DNA from: an uncultured Eubacteriales bacterium
GTDB taxonomy: Bacteria; Bacillota; Clostridia; Peptostreptococcales; Anaerovoracaceae
NCBI GenBank assembly: GCA_902763505.1
Contig: CACWSO010000020.1
Location: forward strand, 1 to 39,535
Reading direction: 5' to 3'
DNA length: 39,535 bases
In this document: positions 24,963 to 34,435 of the stretch, piece after piece
How positions within the stretch are numbered: the first letter of the stretch is position 1
Layout: each line of letters starts with the position of its first letter
The notes under the pieces: model-generated
Database searches by the model: none
The model's input: the letters and a program-made list of their open reading frames with translations, nothing else
Told to the model about the DNA's origin: nothing
Program-made: the position numbers and the translations under genes

Positions 24963-26420
24963 ATGCAAACGAATCAAAAAACTCTGGGCATGCTGCCTCT
25001 GGTCCTATTCTCAGTAGGCTGCACCCTGGCATCCGGAGTATTCGCACTGTCTGGTGACTTTGCGTATGCCGGTGCCTACACACTGGGAACACTCCTCGGC
25101 TGGGCGATCACATTCGTCGGAATGCTAGGTCTGGTTGGTTGTTTCCTGAGACTTACTGTTGTAAAACCGGAACTGACATCCGGTATCTACAGTTACGCAC
25201 GCGCCGGATTCGGTGAGTACATTGGATTTAACTCCGCTTGGGGATACTGGCTCTCAGCGATTCTCGCGTATGTAACATTCTCCACTGGTTTTCTGGGATC
25301 CCTTTCAGAGCTGCTCCCATTCCTGGGAGACGGCATGAACCTGGCGTCCCTGATCATCGGTTCCGTTATCCTGTGGCTGCTGGTGCTGCTCCTGCTGAAC
25401 GGCGTCAACCAGGCTGTCATCATCAATGCGGTCGCTGTTATCTTCAAGGCGATCCCGATCGTATTCCTGGTCGTTGCAGCGATTTTCGCAGGTGCATTCG
25501 ATTTCGACACATTCATGAACAACTTCACCGGCGAAGGAAGCGGCATGTCAGTCTTCGAGCAGACGAAGGCATGTATCTTCACGACGGTATGGGTATTCAT
25601 CGGTATTGAAGGTGCTGTTGTAATTTCAACCCGTGCCAAAGATACAAAGCTGGCCGGCAGAGCTTCCATCATTTCCTTTGTCGCTCTGTTCGCTCTGTAC
25701 TTCATCATTTCATTCCTGTCCATGGGTGTTGCTGATCATGACACGCTGGTATCATTCACAGACAACTACACATTCTCCATGGCGGGCGTAATGGAATACA
25801 TTGTTGGACCTTGGGGCGCAACGCTCGTAAACGTTGCAGCAGTCATCTCCATCGGATGTGCACTTCTGACTTACGTCATCCTGTGCTCAGACTCAGCATT
25901 CGGACCTGCGAACATGAAGTGCTTCCCTAAGATCTTCGTTAAGAGAAACAAGAAGGATCAGCCGATGTACTCCATCATCTTCAGCGCACTGTTCGTTGAA
26001 GTATTCATGATCGTAGCTACCATCAACTCAGCGTCCTATCAGAACTGCTACTATCTGTCGACGATCGCTATCATGATCCCTTACATGCTGTCCGCGTTCT
26101 ACGCATTTAAGCTCACAGCAAACGGGGAACTGACAGCGGGTCTTACCGGAAGCGGCAGAATGTGGACCTGGCTGGCAGCCATCATCGGTTCCATCTACGG
26201 AATCTGGATGCTGTACGCTTCTTCCTTCTCATACATCCTGGTATGTGCACTCATGTATCTGCCGGGTGTCATCATCTACATCATCAAGAGAAGAGAAGAG
26301 GGAGGCCCGATCTTCCCGAAAGCATACGACAAGGTTGTATTTATCGTGTTGTGTGCACTGTTTGTCCTGTTCTTCGTACTGATTGCATCAGGAAACCAGT
26401 TCGTACTTTCAGGATTCTAA
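24963..26420 (+). CDS. APC-family basic amino acid permease, ArcD-like
   Basis: 485 aa from the ATG at 24963, set by GAGGTG at 24951-24956; the GTG at 24954 is within that site. About 12-13 hydrophobic helices. The first helix TLGMLPLVLFSVGCTLASGVF carries the unwound-helix glycine region of APC transporters, and FTTVWVFIGIEGAVVISTRAKD in helix 6 is typical of the arginine/ornithine and basic amino acid antiporter subgroup. It probably swaps external arginine for internal ornithine, which the ADI pathway needs. Substrate is inferred from family and neighbours. An 11-bp stem-loop with a poor T tract follows. Confidence 0.88.
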   Translation: MQTNQKTLGMLPLVLFSVGCTLASGVFALSGDFAYAGAYTLGTLLGWAITFVGMLGLVGCFLRLTVVKPELTSGIYSYARAGFGEYIGFNSAWGYWLSAILAYVTFSTGFLGSLSELLPFLGDGMNLASLIIGSVILWLLVLLLLNGVNQAVIINAVAVIFKAIPIVFLVVAAIFAGAFDFDTFMNNFTGEGSGMSVFEQTKACIFTTVWVFIGIEGAVVISTRAKDTKLAGRASIISFVALFALYFIISFLSMGVADHDTLVSFTDNYTFSMAGVMEYIVGPWGATLVNVAAVISIGCALLTYVILCSDSAFGPANMKCFPKIFVKRNKKDQPMYSIIFSALFVEVFMIVATINSASYQNCYYLSTIAIMIPYMLSAFYAFKLTANGELTAGLTGSGRMWTWLAAIIGSIYGIWMLYASSFSYILVCALMYLPGVIIYIIKRREEGGPIFPKAYDKVVFIVLCALFVLFFVLIASGNQFVLSGF

Positions 26421-26440
26421 ACGCAAAGGCAACACTTACG

Positions 26441-26469
26441 CGGACTGCCGGACCACCGGCAGTCCGTTT
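26441..26469 (+). terminator. Stem-loop after the permease gene
   Basis: CGGACTGCCGG (26441-26451) and CCGGCAGTCCG (26456-26466) make a perfect 11-bp stem with a 4-nt loop, but only three T follow. Probably a terminator or 3' protecting hairpin. Confidence 0.7.
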
Positions 26470-26499
26470 GTCATGGGAAAGGGCGTATTGCTTTTGCAG

Positions 26500-26528
26500 T
26501 TGACATTTACAGCTTAAGGGACTATCAT
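26500..26528 (+). promoter_or_regulatory. Promoter of the CYTH gene
   Basis: Perfect TTGACA (26500-26505), 17-bp spacer, TATCAT (26523-26528). The leader would be about 55 nt. Confidence 0.75.
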
Positions 26529-26590
26529 TGACGGGTATTCGCTTTTTTGAGGCAGGGGGTTAGAGCAATTCTATCAAGAGAGGTACAGTA

Positions 26591-27211
26591 ATGGAGATAG
26601 AACTGAAGTACAATATTCCTGACGAAGAAACAGCAAACAAAATCTGGGAGAACCATCTTTTTGCTGATTTTGAAGAAGAGGGATCCAGAGAAGAGCTGAA
26701 GATCGATGCCAGATATTTCGATACAGACAGTTTCGATCTTGCCAGAAACGAAATCGCATACAGAATCAGACGCGAGGGAGACCGTCTTGTCGCGGCGCTC
26801 AAATGGAAGGGCCACTGCGAGGATGGTTTACACGTAAGAGAAGAGATCAACGTTCCGGTACAGGATGATACGCCTGATCTCGATGTGTTCCATGAGAGCA
26901 GCGTCGGATGTGAAGTGTACAAGTTCGCTGAGGGGAAAGAACTCAAGTGCATTCTGCAGACTTCATTTCTCCGCAGGAAGTTCAGAATCGATACCGAAAC
27001 CGGATTGTTCGAGTTCTCTATCGACAGCGGGGAGATCGTCACAGATTACGGAGTACAGCCAATCATGGAGGCAGAGGTTGAACTGTTCTCCGGAGAGACA
27101 GAAGAGCTGGTGGAAATCGGCAAACGACTCCAGGAGGAGTACGGACTCGAGGAGGAGAACAAGAGCAAGTACTACCGCGGCATTCTGATGATTGAGGAAA
27201 ACCGCGCATAA
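26591..27211 (+). CDS. CYTH domain protein (triphosphate tunnel metalloenzyme)
   Basis: 206 aa. The N-terminal ExExK signature is Glu2-x-Glu4-x-Lys6 (MEIELKY), followed by RYFDTD, YRIRREGDRLVAALKWKG and late acidic strands (MEAEVELFSG, NKSKYYRGIL). These line a tunnel that binds triphosphates with metal ions; members hydrolyse inorganic triphosphate or thiamine triphosphate, and some make cAMP. The substrate is not decidable here. GAGAGG precedes the ATG. It is a single-gene unit with its own promoter and terminator. No CHAD domain is attached. Confidence 0.88.
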   Translation: MEIELKYNIPDEETANKIWENHLFADFEEEGSREELKIDARYFDTDSFDLARNEIAYRIRREGDRLVAALKWKGHCEDGLHVREEINVPVQDDTPDLDVFHESSVGCEVYKFAEGKELKCILQTSFLRRKFRIDTETGLFEFSIDSGEIVTDYGVQPIMEAEVELFSGETEELVEIGKRLQEEYGLEEENKSKYYRGILMIEENRA

Positions 27212-27223
27212 AACAGCATTTCG

Positions 27224-27250
27224 GAGGGGCGCAGACGCCTCTCTTTTTTT
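27224..27250 (+). terminator. Rho-independent terminator
   Basis: GAGGGGCG (27224-27231) pairs with CGCCTCTC (27236-27243), one G-T, loop CAGA, then seven T. Confidence 0.92.
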
Positions 27251-27262
27251 AGCCTTTTGTCC

Positions 27263-27291
27263 TTGTAAATCAAGGGCAAAAGAGGTATAAT
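27263..27291 (+). promoter_or_regulatory. Promoter of the tig operon
   Basis: TTGTAA (27263-27268), a 17-bp spacer and a perfect TATAAT (27286-27291). It lies between the upstream terminator and tig. No clear CIRCE or CtsR-type repeat is seen around it. Confidence 0.75.
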
Positions 27292-27332
27292 TATTTGCAC
27301 TATATGTAAAAAACCGAGGAGGAAACATATTA

Positions 27333-28616
27333 ATGAAATCAACATTTATTTCAAAGGAAAAAAACGAAGTCAAATTCAAGATGGAATTCACAGCAGAGGA
27401 GTTCGAAGACGCTATCGTTAAGGTCTACCAGAAGCAGAAAGACAACTTCCAGATAGACGGATTCAGAAAGGGCAAAGCCCCGAGAAGTATCATCGAGAAG
27501 AGATACGGCGAGACCATCTTCTTTGACGATGCCATCAACAATCTGTTTTCACTGAATTACCCGCTGGCAATGGATGAGCTCGATCTGAATGTCATCGATT
27601 ATCCGAAGACAGAGATGAGCCAGATCAAGAAAGGCGAGGGATTCGATATTACAGTAACTGTTGAAGTATATCCTGAATTCGAAGTCAAGGATTACAAAGG
27701 CGTTGAAATAGACAGAGTTCCTGCTGAAGTAACAGACGAAGACGTGGACAAGGAAATCTCCAACATGGCTGACAGAAACTCACGCATGGTTGAAGTAGAC
27801 AGACCTGCACAGGATGGAGATACCGTTCTGATCGATTACGCCGGATTCGTCGGCGATGAACAGTTCGAAGGCGGCACTGCTGAGAGATATCCGCTGAAGC
27901 TGGGTTCAGGATCATTTATCCCTGGATTTGAAGATCAGCTCATCGGCGCTTCCAAGGACGAGGAAGTGGAAGTCAAGGTAACATTCCCTGAGGAATATCA
28001 CTCCGAAGAACTTGCCGGCAAGGATGCGATCTTCAAGTGCAAAGTTCACGAAATCAAGGAAAAGGAAGTTCCTGCAATCGATGATGACTTCGTAAAGGAT
28101 GTCAGCGAATTCGATACACTGGACGAGCTCAAGGCAAGCAAGAAGGAAGAACTCCAGAAGGCAGCTGAAGCAAGAGCAGAAGATCAGATGAAGAACAGCG
28201 TCATCGAGAAGATCTTCGAAGCAAATGATATCGATGTTCCGAACGCAATGGTTGAAGAAGAAATCAACAGCTCACTGCAGCAGTTCGACCAGCAGCTGAG
28301 AGTGCAGGGTATGGATCTCAACACTTACATCCAGTACATGGGCGAGGATATGGAATCCTTCAGAGAGAACATCAGAGAGGATGCGTTCAAGAAGACGAAG
28401 ACCAGAATGCTCGTTGCTAAGATCGTTGATCAGGAAGAATTCGAAGTCAGCGAAGATGAGATCAAGGAATATCTCGAAGATATGGCGAAGCAGTACGGCA
28501 TGGAAGTCGACAAGCTCGTGGAAGCAATCGGACCTCAGAACATCGAGACCGTCAGCGGCGATCTGAAGATGAGAAAGGCGATCGACTTCGTATATGAAAA
28601 TGCTGTCATCAAATAA
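27333..28616 (+). CDS. tig: Trigger factor
   Basis: 427 aa, normal length. Ribosome-bound chaperone and prolyl isomerase that meets new chains at the exit tunnel. The N-terminal ribosome-binding domain contains the signature [16 protein letters not shown] (about 44-60). The FKBP-type domain is at about 150-245 ([36 protein letters not shown]). The C-terminal helical arms follow. GAGGAGGAAA precedes the ATG. It opens a long run of same-strand genes (tig to the flippase at 37654) with gaps of at most 37 bp. Confidence 0.97.
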   Translation: MKSTFISKEKNEVKFKMEFTAEEFEDAIVKVYQKQKDNFQIDGFRKGKAPRSIIEKRYGETIFFDDAINNLFSLNYPLAMDELDLNVIDYPKTEMSQIKKGEGFDITVTVEVYPEFEVKDYKGVEIDRVPAEVTDEDVDKEISNMADRNSRMVEVDRPAQDGDTVLIDYAGFVGDEQFEGGTAERYPLKLGSGSFIPGFEDQLIGASKDEEVEVKVTFPEEYHSEELAGKDAIFKCKVHEIKEKEVPAIDDDFVKDVSEFDTLDELKASKKEELQKAAEARAEDQMKNSVIEKIFEANDIDVPNAMVEEEINSSLQQFDQQLRVQGMDLNTYIQYMGEDMESFRENIREDAFKKTKTRMLVAKIVDQEEFEVSEDEIKEYLEDMAKQYGMEVDKLVEAIGPQNIETVSGDLKMRKAIDFVYENAVIK

Positions 28617-28642
28617 GATCACAGCAAAGGAAGGATAAGAAG

Positions 28643-29218
28643 ATGATTCCATATGTAATAGAACAGTCCGGCGGAGTGGAGAGACAGTATGATATTTACT
28701 CAAGACTTCTCAAGGACAGGATTATTTTCATAGGAGAAGAAATAGACGACCACGTAGCGAGCGTGGTAGTCGCTCAGCTTCTGTTCCTGGAAGCAGAGGA
28801 TCCGGATAAGGATATCAATATTTACATAAACAGCCCCGGCGGCAGCGTGACCGCCGGTATGGCTATTTATGACACGATTCAGTATATCAAACCTGAGGTA
28901 TCCACCATCTGCGTCGGATTGGCGGCAAGTATGGGAGCATTCCTCCTTTCCGCAGGAACCAAAGGGAAGCGTTACAGTCTTCCGAATGCGGAGATCATGA
29001 TTCATCAGCCATTGGGCGGCGTCAGAGGCCAGGCGGAAGATATCAAGATCCACGCAGAATGGATCATGCGCACCAGAGAAAAACTGAACAGGATCCTGAG
29101 CGAGAATACCGGTCAGCCTCTTGAAAAGGTGGCGGCTGATACGGACAGAGACAACTTTATGTCTGCGGATGAAGCGAAGGAATACGGGATCATCGATAAG
29201 GTCATTACCGACAGATAA
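28643..29218 (+). CDS. clpP: ATP-dependent Clp protease proteolytic subunit
   Basis: 191 aa. Serine peptidase that forms the barrel of ClpXP. Catalytic Ser96 is in [11 protein letters not shown], His121 in MIHQPLGG, and the Asp lies in the DTDRDNF segment (166-172). [16 protein letters not shown] and [16 protein letters not shown] are standard. AAAGGAAGGA lies before the ATG. It sits between tig and clpX, the usual order. Confidence 0.97.
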   Translation: MIPYVIEQSGGVERQYDIYSRLLKDRIIFIGEEIDDHVASVVVAQLLFLEAEDPDKDINIYINSPGGSVTAGMAIYDTIQYIKPEVSTICVGLAASMGAFLLSAGTKGKRYSLPNAEIMIHQPLGGVRGQAEDIKIHAEWIMRTREKLNRILSENTGQPLEKVAADTDRDNFMSADEAKEYGIIDKVITDR

Positions 29219-29239
29219 AAGGGGAAGTGTAAGGAGAGA

Positions 29240-30529
29240 ATGGCGAAATACGACAAAAACAACGAACTCAGGTGTTCGTTCTGCGGGAAACCTCAGAGCC
29301 AGGTAAGAAAGCTCATCAATGGAAACGGGCTTTACATCTGCGACGAGTGCGTGGAACTGTGCAATGAGATTTTAAGAGAAGAAGCCACATCAAGAAGAGA
29401 CGAAAGCATTGACGGAGAACCTGTCTACATTCCGAAACCAAAGGAGATAGACGAGGTTCTCTCTCAGTACGTAATCGGTCAGGAGGATGCGAAGAAGACA
29501 CTGGCAGTTGCAGTGTACAATCATTACAAGCGCATTCTGAGCCAGACGGATGATCAGAACGATGTGGAAATCCAGAAGAGCAATATCGCAATGGTTGGTC
29601 CAACTGGATGCGGCAAGACACTTCTGGCGCAGACTCTGGCCAGAATCCTTGATGTGCCGTTCGCAATTGCCGATGCAACGACTGTTACAGAAGCAGGCTA
29701 CGTAGGAGAAGATGTGGAGAATATTCTCCTCAGACTCATACAGGCTGCTGATTTTGATATTGAGAAAGCGCAGCAGGGTATCATCTACATCGATGAAATC
29801 GATAAGATCGCCCGTAAGTCCGAAAATCCGTCCATCACTCGTGATGTCAGCGGAGAGGGCGTACAGCAGGCGCTTCTCAAGATCATAGAGGGAACCGTTG
29901 CAGATGTGCCGCCGCAGGGCGGCCGCAAGCATCCGCATCAGGAATTCATTCAGTTCGATACGACGAATGTTCTGTTCATATGCGGCGGTGCTTTTGACGG
30001 CCTGGAGAAAGTCGTGCAGAAGCGTATTGGTGAGAAAGTCATCGGATTCAACTCCGATGTCAGCAGCAATAAGCTCGAGAAAGAAGAAATCCTGAAGCAC
30101 GCTGCGCCGGAAGACCTGATGAAGTACGGCCTCATACCGGAGATCGTAGGAAGACTTCCTGTACTCGTAACGCTGGAAGATCTTTCGAGAGAAGCACTGA
30201 TGGATATCCTCACAAAGCCAAAAAATTCTCTTGTGAAGCAGTACGAAAGACTGCTTGCTTTTGACGGCGTGGAACTGGAAGTGACGGAGGATGCCATCGG
30301 AGCGATCGCTGACATGGCACTGGCGAGAAAGACGGGCGCCAGAGGTCTGCGTGGAATCATGGAAAAACTGATGAACAATGTTATGTATGAGCTTCCGTCG
30401 AGAAAAGATGTCAGGAAGTGCATCATCACAAAGGACACCGTCGAAAAGGGAGAAGATCCTCAGCTGATACTGGAAGAGCAGCTGCCCATAGAGCAGCCAC
30501 CGGAAGAAGAGGAGCACGGGGAAGAATAG
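29240..30529 (+). CDS. clpX: Clp protease ATP-binding subunit ClpX
   Basis: 429 aa AAA+ unfoldase that feeds substrates to ClpP. The N-terminal zinc domain has four Cys (CSFCGKP and CDECVELC, about 12-40). Walker A is GPTGCGKT, Walker [11 protein letters not shown], and the ClpP-contact IGF-type loop reads IGF in KVIGFNSDV. The C-terminal tail is Glu/Pro-rich. AAGGAGAG precedes the ATG. A long open frame on the opposite strand is a shadow. Confidence 0.97.
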   Translation: MAKYDKNNELRCSFCGKPQSQVRKLINGNGLYICDECVELCNEILREEATSRRDESIDGEPVYIPKPKEIDEVLSQYVIGQEDAKKTLAVAVYNHYKRILSQTDDQNDVEIQKSNIAMVGPTGCGKTLLAQTLARILDVPFAIADATTVTEAGYVGEDVENILLRLIQAADFDIEKAQQGIIYIDEIDKIARKSENPSITRDVSGEGVQQALLKIIEGTVADVPPQGGRKHPHQEFIQFDTTNVLFICGGAFDGLEKVVQKRIGEKVIGFNSDVSSNKLEKEEILKHAAPEDLMKYGLIPEIVGRLPVLVTLEDLSREALMDILTKPKNSLVKQYERLLAFDGVELEVTEDAIGAIADMALARKTGARGLRGIMEKLMNNVMYELPSRKDVRKCIITKDTVEKGEDPQLILEEQLPIEQPPEEEEHGEE

Positions 30530-30566
30530 ATACCGACAGAAACAGATTATAAAAGGGGAACAGTAA

Positions 30567-32912
30567 ATGGAAGAAAACAGAAAAAACATAAATCCGTCTG
30601 ATGCAGAATTTATGGATCTGCCGATGATACCGCTCAGAGGTCTCTCGGTTTTTCCGAACATGGTTCTGCATTTTGACATTGGCAGGGAAAAATCGATCAA
30701 TGCCCTCGAAAAGGCGATGGTGAACAACCAGTACATTTTCCTTGCATCACAGATAGACGAAAATACAGATTTGCCGACGCCCGATGATTTCTATCACATC
30801 GGAACGATCGGTAAGATCAAGCAGATGCTGAAACTGCCGGGAGACTCGATCAGAGTACTGGTAGAAGGTCTGCACAGGGGAGAGATCGAGGAAGTTCTCT
30901 TTGAGGTTCCTTACTTCAAGTGCCGCATCCGGCGCATCGATGACAATGAGGAAGAGCCTGACTCTGAGGCGGAAGCACTCATGAGAACAGTGCTCGGCAG
31001 CTTCGATGAGTACATCAATATCGATCAGAACCTGGCTCCTGAAGTTTTTGCATCTGTCGTTACCATAGAATCTCCGGGAAGGATGGCGGACATGATCGCA
31101 TCCCACCTCGAGATCAAGATCGAAGATAAGCAGACGGTGCTGGAGACCCTCGACCCGAAGGAAAGACTGAGAAAACTCAACGATATCCTCCGCAAGGAGA
31201 TCGAAATCCTGACCATCGAGCAGGATATTTCCACGAAGGTCAAGAGCCAGATCAACCAGAATCAGCGCGAATACTATCTGCGGGAGCAGCTCAGAGCCAT
31301 TCAGGAGGAACTGGGCGGCGTGGAAGAACTGGAAGATGAGATCGCAGACTTCAGGGCAAAACTTGAAGAACTGAATCTGGATGAGAAAATCACGGCAAAA
31401 ATCGAAAAGGAAATCAGCAGATTCTCCAAGATGCAGCCGTCTTCTGCAGAAGCCACCGTCAGCAGAACATATATAGAGACTATACTGGAACTGCCATGGA
31501 ACACCACGAGCGAGGATAACATCGATCTGGTCAAGGCAGAACGTATCCTCAATGAAGACCATTACGGACTGGATAAGGTCAAGGAGAGAGTCCTTGAGTA
31601 CCTGGCCGTCATCCGGCTTTCTGAGAGCCTGAAGGGACCGATTCTCTGTCTCGTAGGCCCTCCGGGAACAGGCAAGACATCCATCGCCAAATCAGTGGCG
31701 AGATCCATCGGCAGAGAGTTCGTCAGGATGTCTCTGGGCGGCGTGCGTGATGAAGCAGAGATCAGAGGACACAGAAGAACATACATCGGAGCGATTCCGG
31801 GAAGAATCATCAACTCCATCAAAGAGTGCGGAACAAAGAACCCGGTATTCCTCTTTGACGAAGTGGATAAGATCGGAGCTGACTACAAGGGCGATCCTGC
31901 GTCTGCTCTTCTCGAGGTGCTCGATCCTGAACAGAACAAGGACTTCACGGACCACTTCCTGGAAGTACCATTCGACCTCTCCAAGGTCATGTTCATCACA
32001 ACGGCCAATACGACGGAAACAATTCCAAGACCTCTTCTCGACAGAATGGAAGTCATCGAGGTCAGCGGTTATACAGAGGAAGAGAAGCTTAAGATCGCGC
32101 AGAAGTACCTGGTACCGAAGCAGATCAAAGAGAACGGGCTTACCAGAGACATTATCGCCTTCACGAAAACGGGCATCAAGACCATCATCAATTACTATAC
32201 GAGAGAGTCCGGTGTCCGTAATCTGGAACGTGAAATCGGCACGCTCTGCAGAAGAGTTGCGCGCCAGTACGTGACAGGAAACAAGGAGAAAGTCAGCCTG
32301 AACGCCTCCAAGGTGGAGGAACTGCTCGGCAAGAAGAAGTACCACTTCGATATCATCAGAAACAAAAAGGAAGTCGGCGTGAGCACAGGGCTGGCATGGA
32401 CGATCGTTGGTGGAGTCACACTCTTCATCGAGACAACGGCTGTTCCGGGAACAGGCAAGATCGTTCTGACAGGACAGCTTGGCGACGTGATGCAGGAATC
32501 TGCAAAGACAGGAATCAGTTACATCAGATCTGTTGCAGACAAGCTCGGTATCGATGAAGATTTTTACAAAGACAAGGATCTGCATCTGCACATTCCGGAA
32601 GGAGCAACGCCAAAAGACGGTCCTTCCGCAGGCGTCACCATGTGCGTATCTCTCATCTCAACACTGACGGGAATTCCTGTCAGAAAAGATGTGGCTATGA
32701 CAGGCGAAATCACCTTGCGCGGCAAGGTGCTCCCGGTAGGCGGCATCAGGGAGAAGGTTATGGCCGCCCACAGAGCAGGCATCAGGAAGGTGCTGCTTCC
32801 GAAGGACAATGAACCGGACATCGCAGACATACCGGAAACAGTCAGAAACGAAATGGAATTCGTGCTTCTGAACAGTGTGAATGACGCACTGAAGGAAGTA
32901 CTGGTTCGCTGA
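30567..32912 (+). CDS. lon: Lon protease (LonA)
   Basis: 781 aa, usual for LonA. ATP-dependent protease that removes damaged and short-lived regulatory proteins. N-terminal substrate domain (MIPLRGLSVFPNMVLHFDIGR) to about 215, coiled coil, AAA+ domain with Walker A GPPGTGKT at 364-371 and Walker B PVFLFDEVDKI, and the C-terminal peptidase domain with Ser687 (KDGPSAG) and Lys730 (GGIREKVMAA). GGGGAAC lies before the ATG. Eight bases separate it from ysxC, the common Firmicute pair. Confidence 0.97.
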   Translation: MEENRKNINPSDAEFMDLPMIPLRGLSVFPNMVLHFDIGREKSINALEKAMVNNQYIFLASQIDENTDLPTPDDFYHIGTIGKIKQMLKLPGDSIRVLVEGLHRGEIEEVLFEVPYFKCRIRRIDDNEEEPDSEAEALMRTVLGSFDEYINIDQNLAPEVFASVVTIESPGRMADMIASHLEIKIEDKQTVLETLDPKERLRKLNDILRKEIEILTIEQDISTKVKSQINQNQREYYLREQLRAIQEELGGVEELEDEIADFRAKLEELNLDEKITAKIEKEISRFSKMQPSSAEATVSRTYIETILELPWNTTSEDNIDLVKAERILNEDHYGLDKVKERVLEYLAVIRLSESLKGPILCLVGPPGTGKTSIAKSVARSIGREFVRMSLGGVRDEAEIRGHRRTYIGAIPGRIINSIKECGTKNPVFLFDEVDKIGADYKGDPASALLEVLDPEQNKDFTDHFLEVPFDLSKVMFITTANTTETIPRPLLDRMEVIEVSGYTEEEKLKIAQKYLVPKQIKENGLTRDIIAFTKTGIKTIINYYTRESGVRNLEREIGTLCRRVARQYVTGNKEKVSLNASKVEELLGKKKYHFDIIRNKKEVGVSTGLAWTIVGGVTLFIETTAVPGTGKIVLTGQLGDVMQESAKTGISYIRSVADKLGIDEDFYKDKDLHLHIPEGATPKDGPSAGVTMCVSLISTLTGIPVRKDVAMTGEITLRGKVLPVGGIREKVMAAHRAGIRKVLLPKDNEPDIADIPETVRNEMEFVLLNSVNDALKEVLVR

Positions 32913-32920
32913 GGATAGAC

Positions 32921-33508
32921 ATGAAGATAAAGAAATCGGACATTGAGGCGGTTGCCGTAAAGCCGTCTCAGTATCCGCCTGAAAATCTGAAGGAGATTGC
33001 CTTTGCAGGCAGATCGAATGTAGGTAAGTCTTCGCTGCTGAATCTTCTCACCGGAAGGAAGAAACTGGCGAGGGTAAGCGGAAGCCCGGGCAAGACGAGA
33101 ACCATCAATTTCTACCTGATTAATGATGCGTTCAGAATCGTGGACCTGCCGGGATATGGATATGCGAAAGTGTCCAAATCCGTTTCCCAGGACTGGGGCG
33201 AAATGATGGAGAAGTATCTGAGCGGCAGACAGAACCTCGTCAAGGTCATACAGCTTGTGGACATCCGGCACGAACCGTCGAAGCAGGATGTGGAGATGTA
33301 CGAGTATCTGCGCTACTACGGGCTGGACGGTATCGTCGTAGCCACGAAGGCGGATAAGGTTTCAAGGAACCAAATACCAAAACAACTGAAACAGATCAGA
33401 CAGACATTAAAACTTGGGAAAGAAGATATTGTGATTCCCGTATCTGCACTGAAGCGTACGGGATATGAGGAACTGCTCGATGTCATCGAGGAGCTGCTGG
33501 GGGAATAG
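32921..33508 (+). CDS. ysxC: Ribosome biogenesis GTP-binding protein YsxC/EngB
   Basis: 195 aa GTPase needed for late 50S subunit assembly. G1 is GRSNVGKS (30-37), G3 DLPGYGYAKV, and G4 TKADK near 146. Length and motifs are standard. GAGGAT lies before the ATG. It follows lon by 8 bp and precedes the next gene by 2 bp. Confidence 0.96.
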   Translation: MKIKKSDIEAVAVKPSQYPPENLKEIAFAGRSNVGKSSLLNLLTGRKKLARVSGSPGKTRTINFYLINDAFRIVDLPGYGYAKVSKSVSQDWGEMMEKYLSGRQNLVKVIQLVDIRHEPSKQDVEMYEYLRYYGLDGIVVATKADKVSRNQIPKQLKQIRQTLKLGKEDIVIPVSALKRTGYEELLDVIEELLGE

Positions 33509-33510
33509 CA

Positions 33511-33882
33511 ATGCAGTTTTGGAGTTTCAGAGTCATTTTAAGCAGATTCAAAGCCATCCGTTTTATGATGGCTGATAAGACTGTGCCAAAGACCAAAAAA
33601 GCGCTGATCATCGCAGGTATCGTTTATCTGTTCCTGCCTTTTGATCTGATACCGGCGATGGTCTTTCCGCTCAGTTTGATTGATGATGTAGTCGTATGGC
33701 TGTTGATCATCTGGTATCTCAAAAAAGAACTGGATGTTTACTGGACAGGGGAGAAGAAATACGATCTGTCCAAGAAATACAGAAGCAAAGACATCGTAGA
33801 CGATGTAGAGTTCAAGGTCGAAGAAGACGAGGCAGAAGCGAAAAAAGCAGAAGCAAAGGCGGAGGAGAAAGGCAATGAGTGA
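33511..33882 (+). CDS. DUF1232 (YkvA-like) membrane protein
   Basis: 123 aa. One or two membrane helices at about 32-70 with the DUF1232 core YLFLPFDLIPAM and LIDDVVVWLLIIWYL. The C-terminal 45 residues are highly charged (Lys/Glu/Ala-rich) and probably disordered. Function is unknown. It starts 2 bp after ysxC, and the ribosome site GGGGGA lies inside that gene's end. Its stop overlaps the hpt start by 8 bp. Confidence 0.85.
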   Translation: MQFWSFRVILSRFKAIRFMMADKTVPKTKKALIIAGIVYLFLPFDLIPAMVFPLSLIDDVVVWLLIIWYLKKELDVYWTGEKKYDLSKKYRSKDIVDDVEFKVEEDEAEAKKAEAKAEEKGNE

Positions 33883-34402
33883 TACGATCGGAACAGTACT
33901 GATAACAGAAGAGCAGATCCATGCGAGAGCGAAGGAAATCGGTAAAGAAATCGAGAGAGATTACGCAGGGAAAGAAATCATCCTAGTCGGAATCCTCCGT
34001 GGCGCAGTCCTCTGGATGGCTGATGTCATGAGAAACACCAATCTGGATATGACGATCGATTTCATGGCTGTCAGCAGCTATGGCGCTGCAACCAAATCAT
34101 CCGGTATCGTCAAGATCAACAAGGACCTCGAAAGCGACATCGAAGGCAAGGATATCATCATCGTGGAAGATATCGTTGATTCCGGTGTGACGCTGCATTA
34201 TCTGGAAGGCTATCTGAAGAGCAGAGGCGCGGCATCTGTCAAGCTCTGTTCGCTGCTCGACAAGCCGGAAGGCAGACGTGTGGATATCAAGGCAGATTAT
34301 GTAGGCTTTACTGTTGACGACAGATTTATCGTCGGATATGGACTGGATTACGATCAGAAGTACAGGAACCTTCCTTATATTACCTGGCTCGAGTCAGAAT
34401 AA
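33875..34402 (+). CDS. hpt: Hypoxanthine phosphoribosyltransferase
   Basis: 175 aa. Purine salvage enzyme making IMP or GMP from hypoxanthine or guanine and PRPP. The PRPP-binding loop is IIIVEDIVDSGVTLHYL (about 89-105), and ILVGILRGAVLWMADVMR and VGYGLDYDQKYRNLPYI are typical. The ribosome site GGAGGAG (33861-33867) lies inside the DUF1232 gene, which overlaps the start by 8 bp. Confidence 0.95.
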   Translation: MSDTIGTVLITEEQIHARAKEIGKEIERDYAGKEIILVGILRGAVLWMADVMRNTNLDMTIDFMAVSSYGAATKSSGIVKINKDLESDIEGKDIIIVEDIVDSGVTLHYLEGYLKSRGAASVKLCSLLDKPEGRRVDIKADYVGFTVDDRFIVGYGLDYDQKYRNLPYITWLESE

Positions 34403-34435
34403 AAGAGCCTGAATTGGAGTTGGAAATCTGAGATT

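Noticed and set aside
29390-30736. 448-aa open frame on the minus strand across clpX and the start of lon
   Set aside because: It lies opposite two certain genes and shows no family motif. Long antisense frames here come from codon bias that leaves few stops on the other strand.
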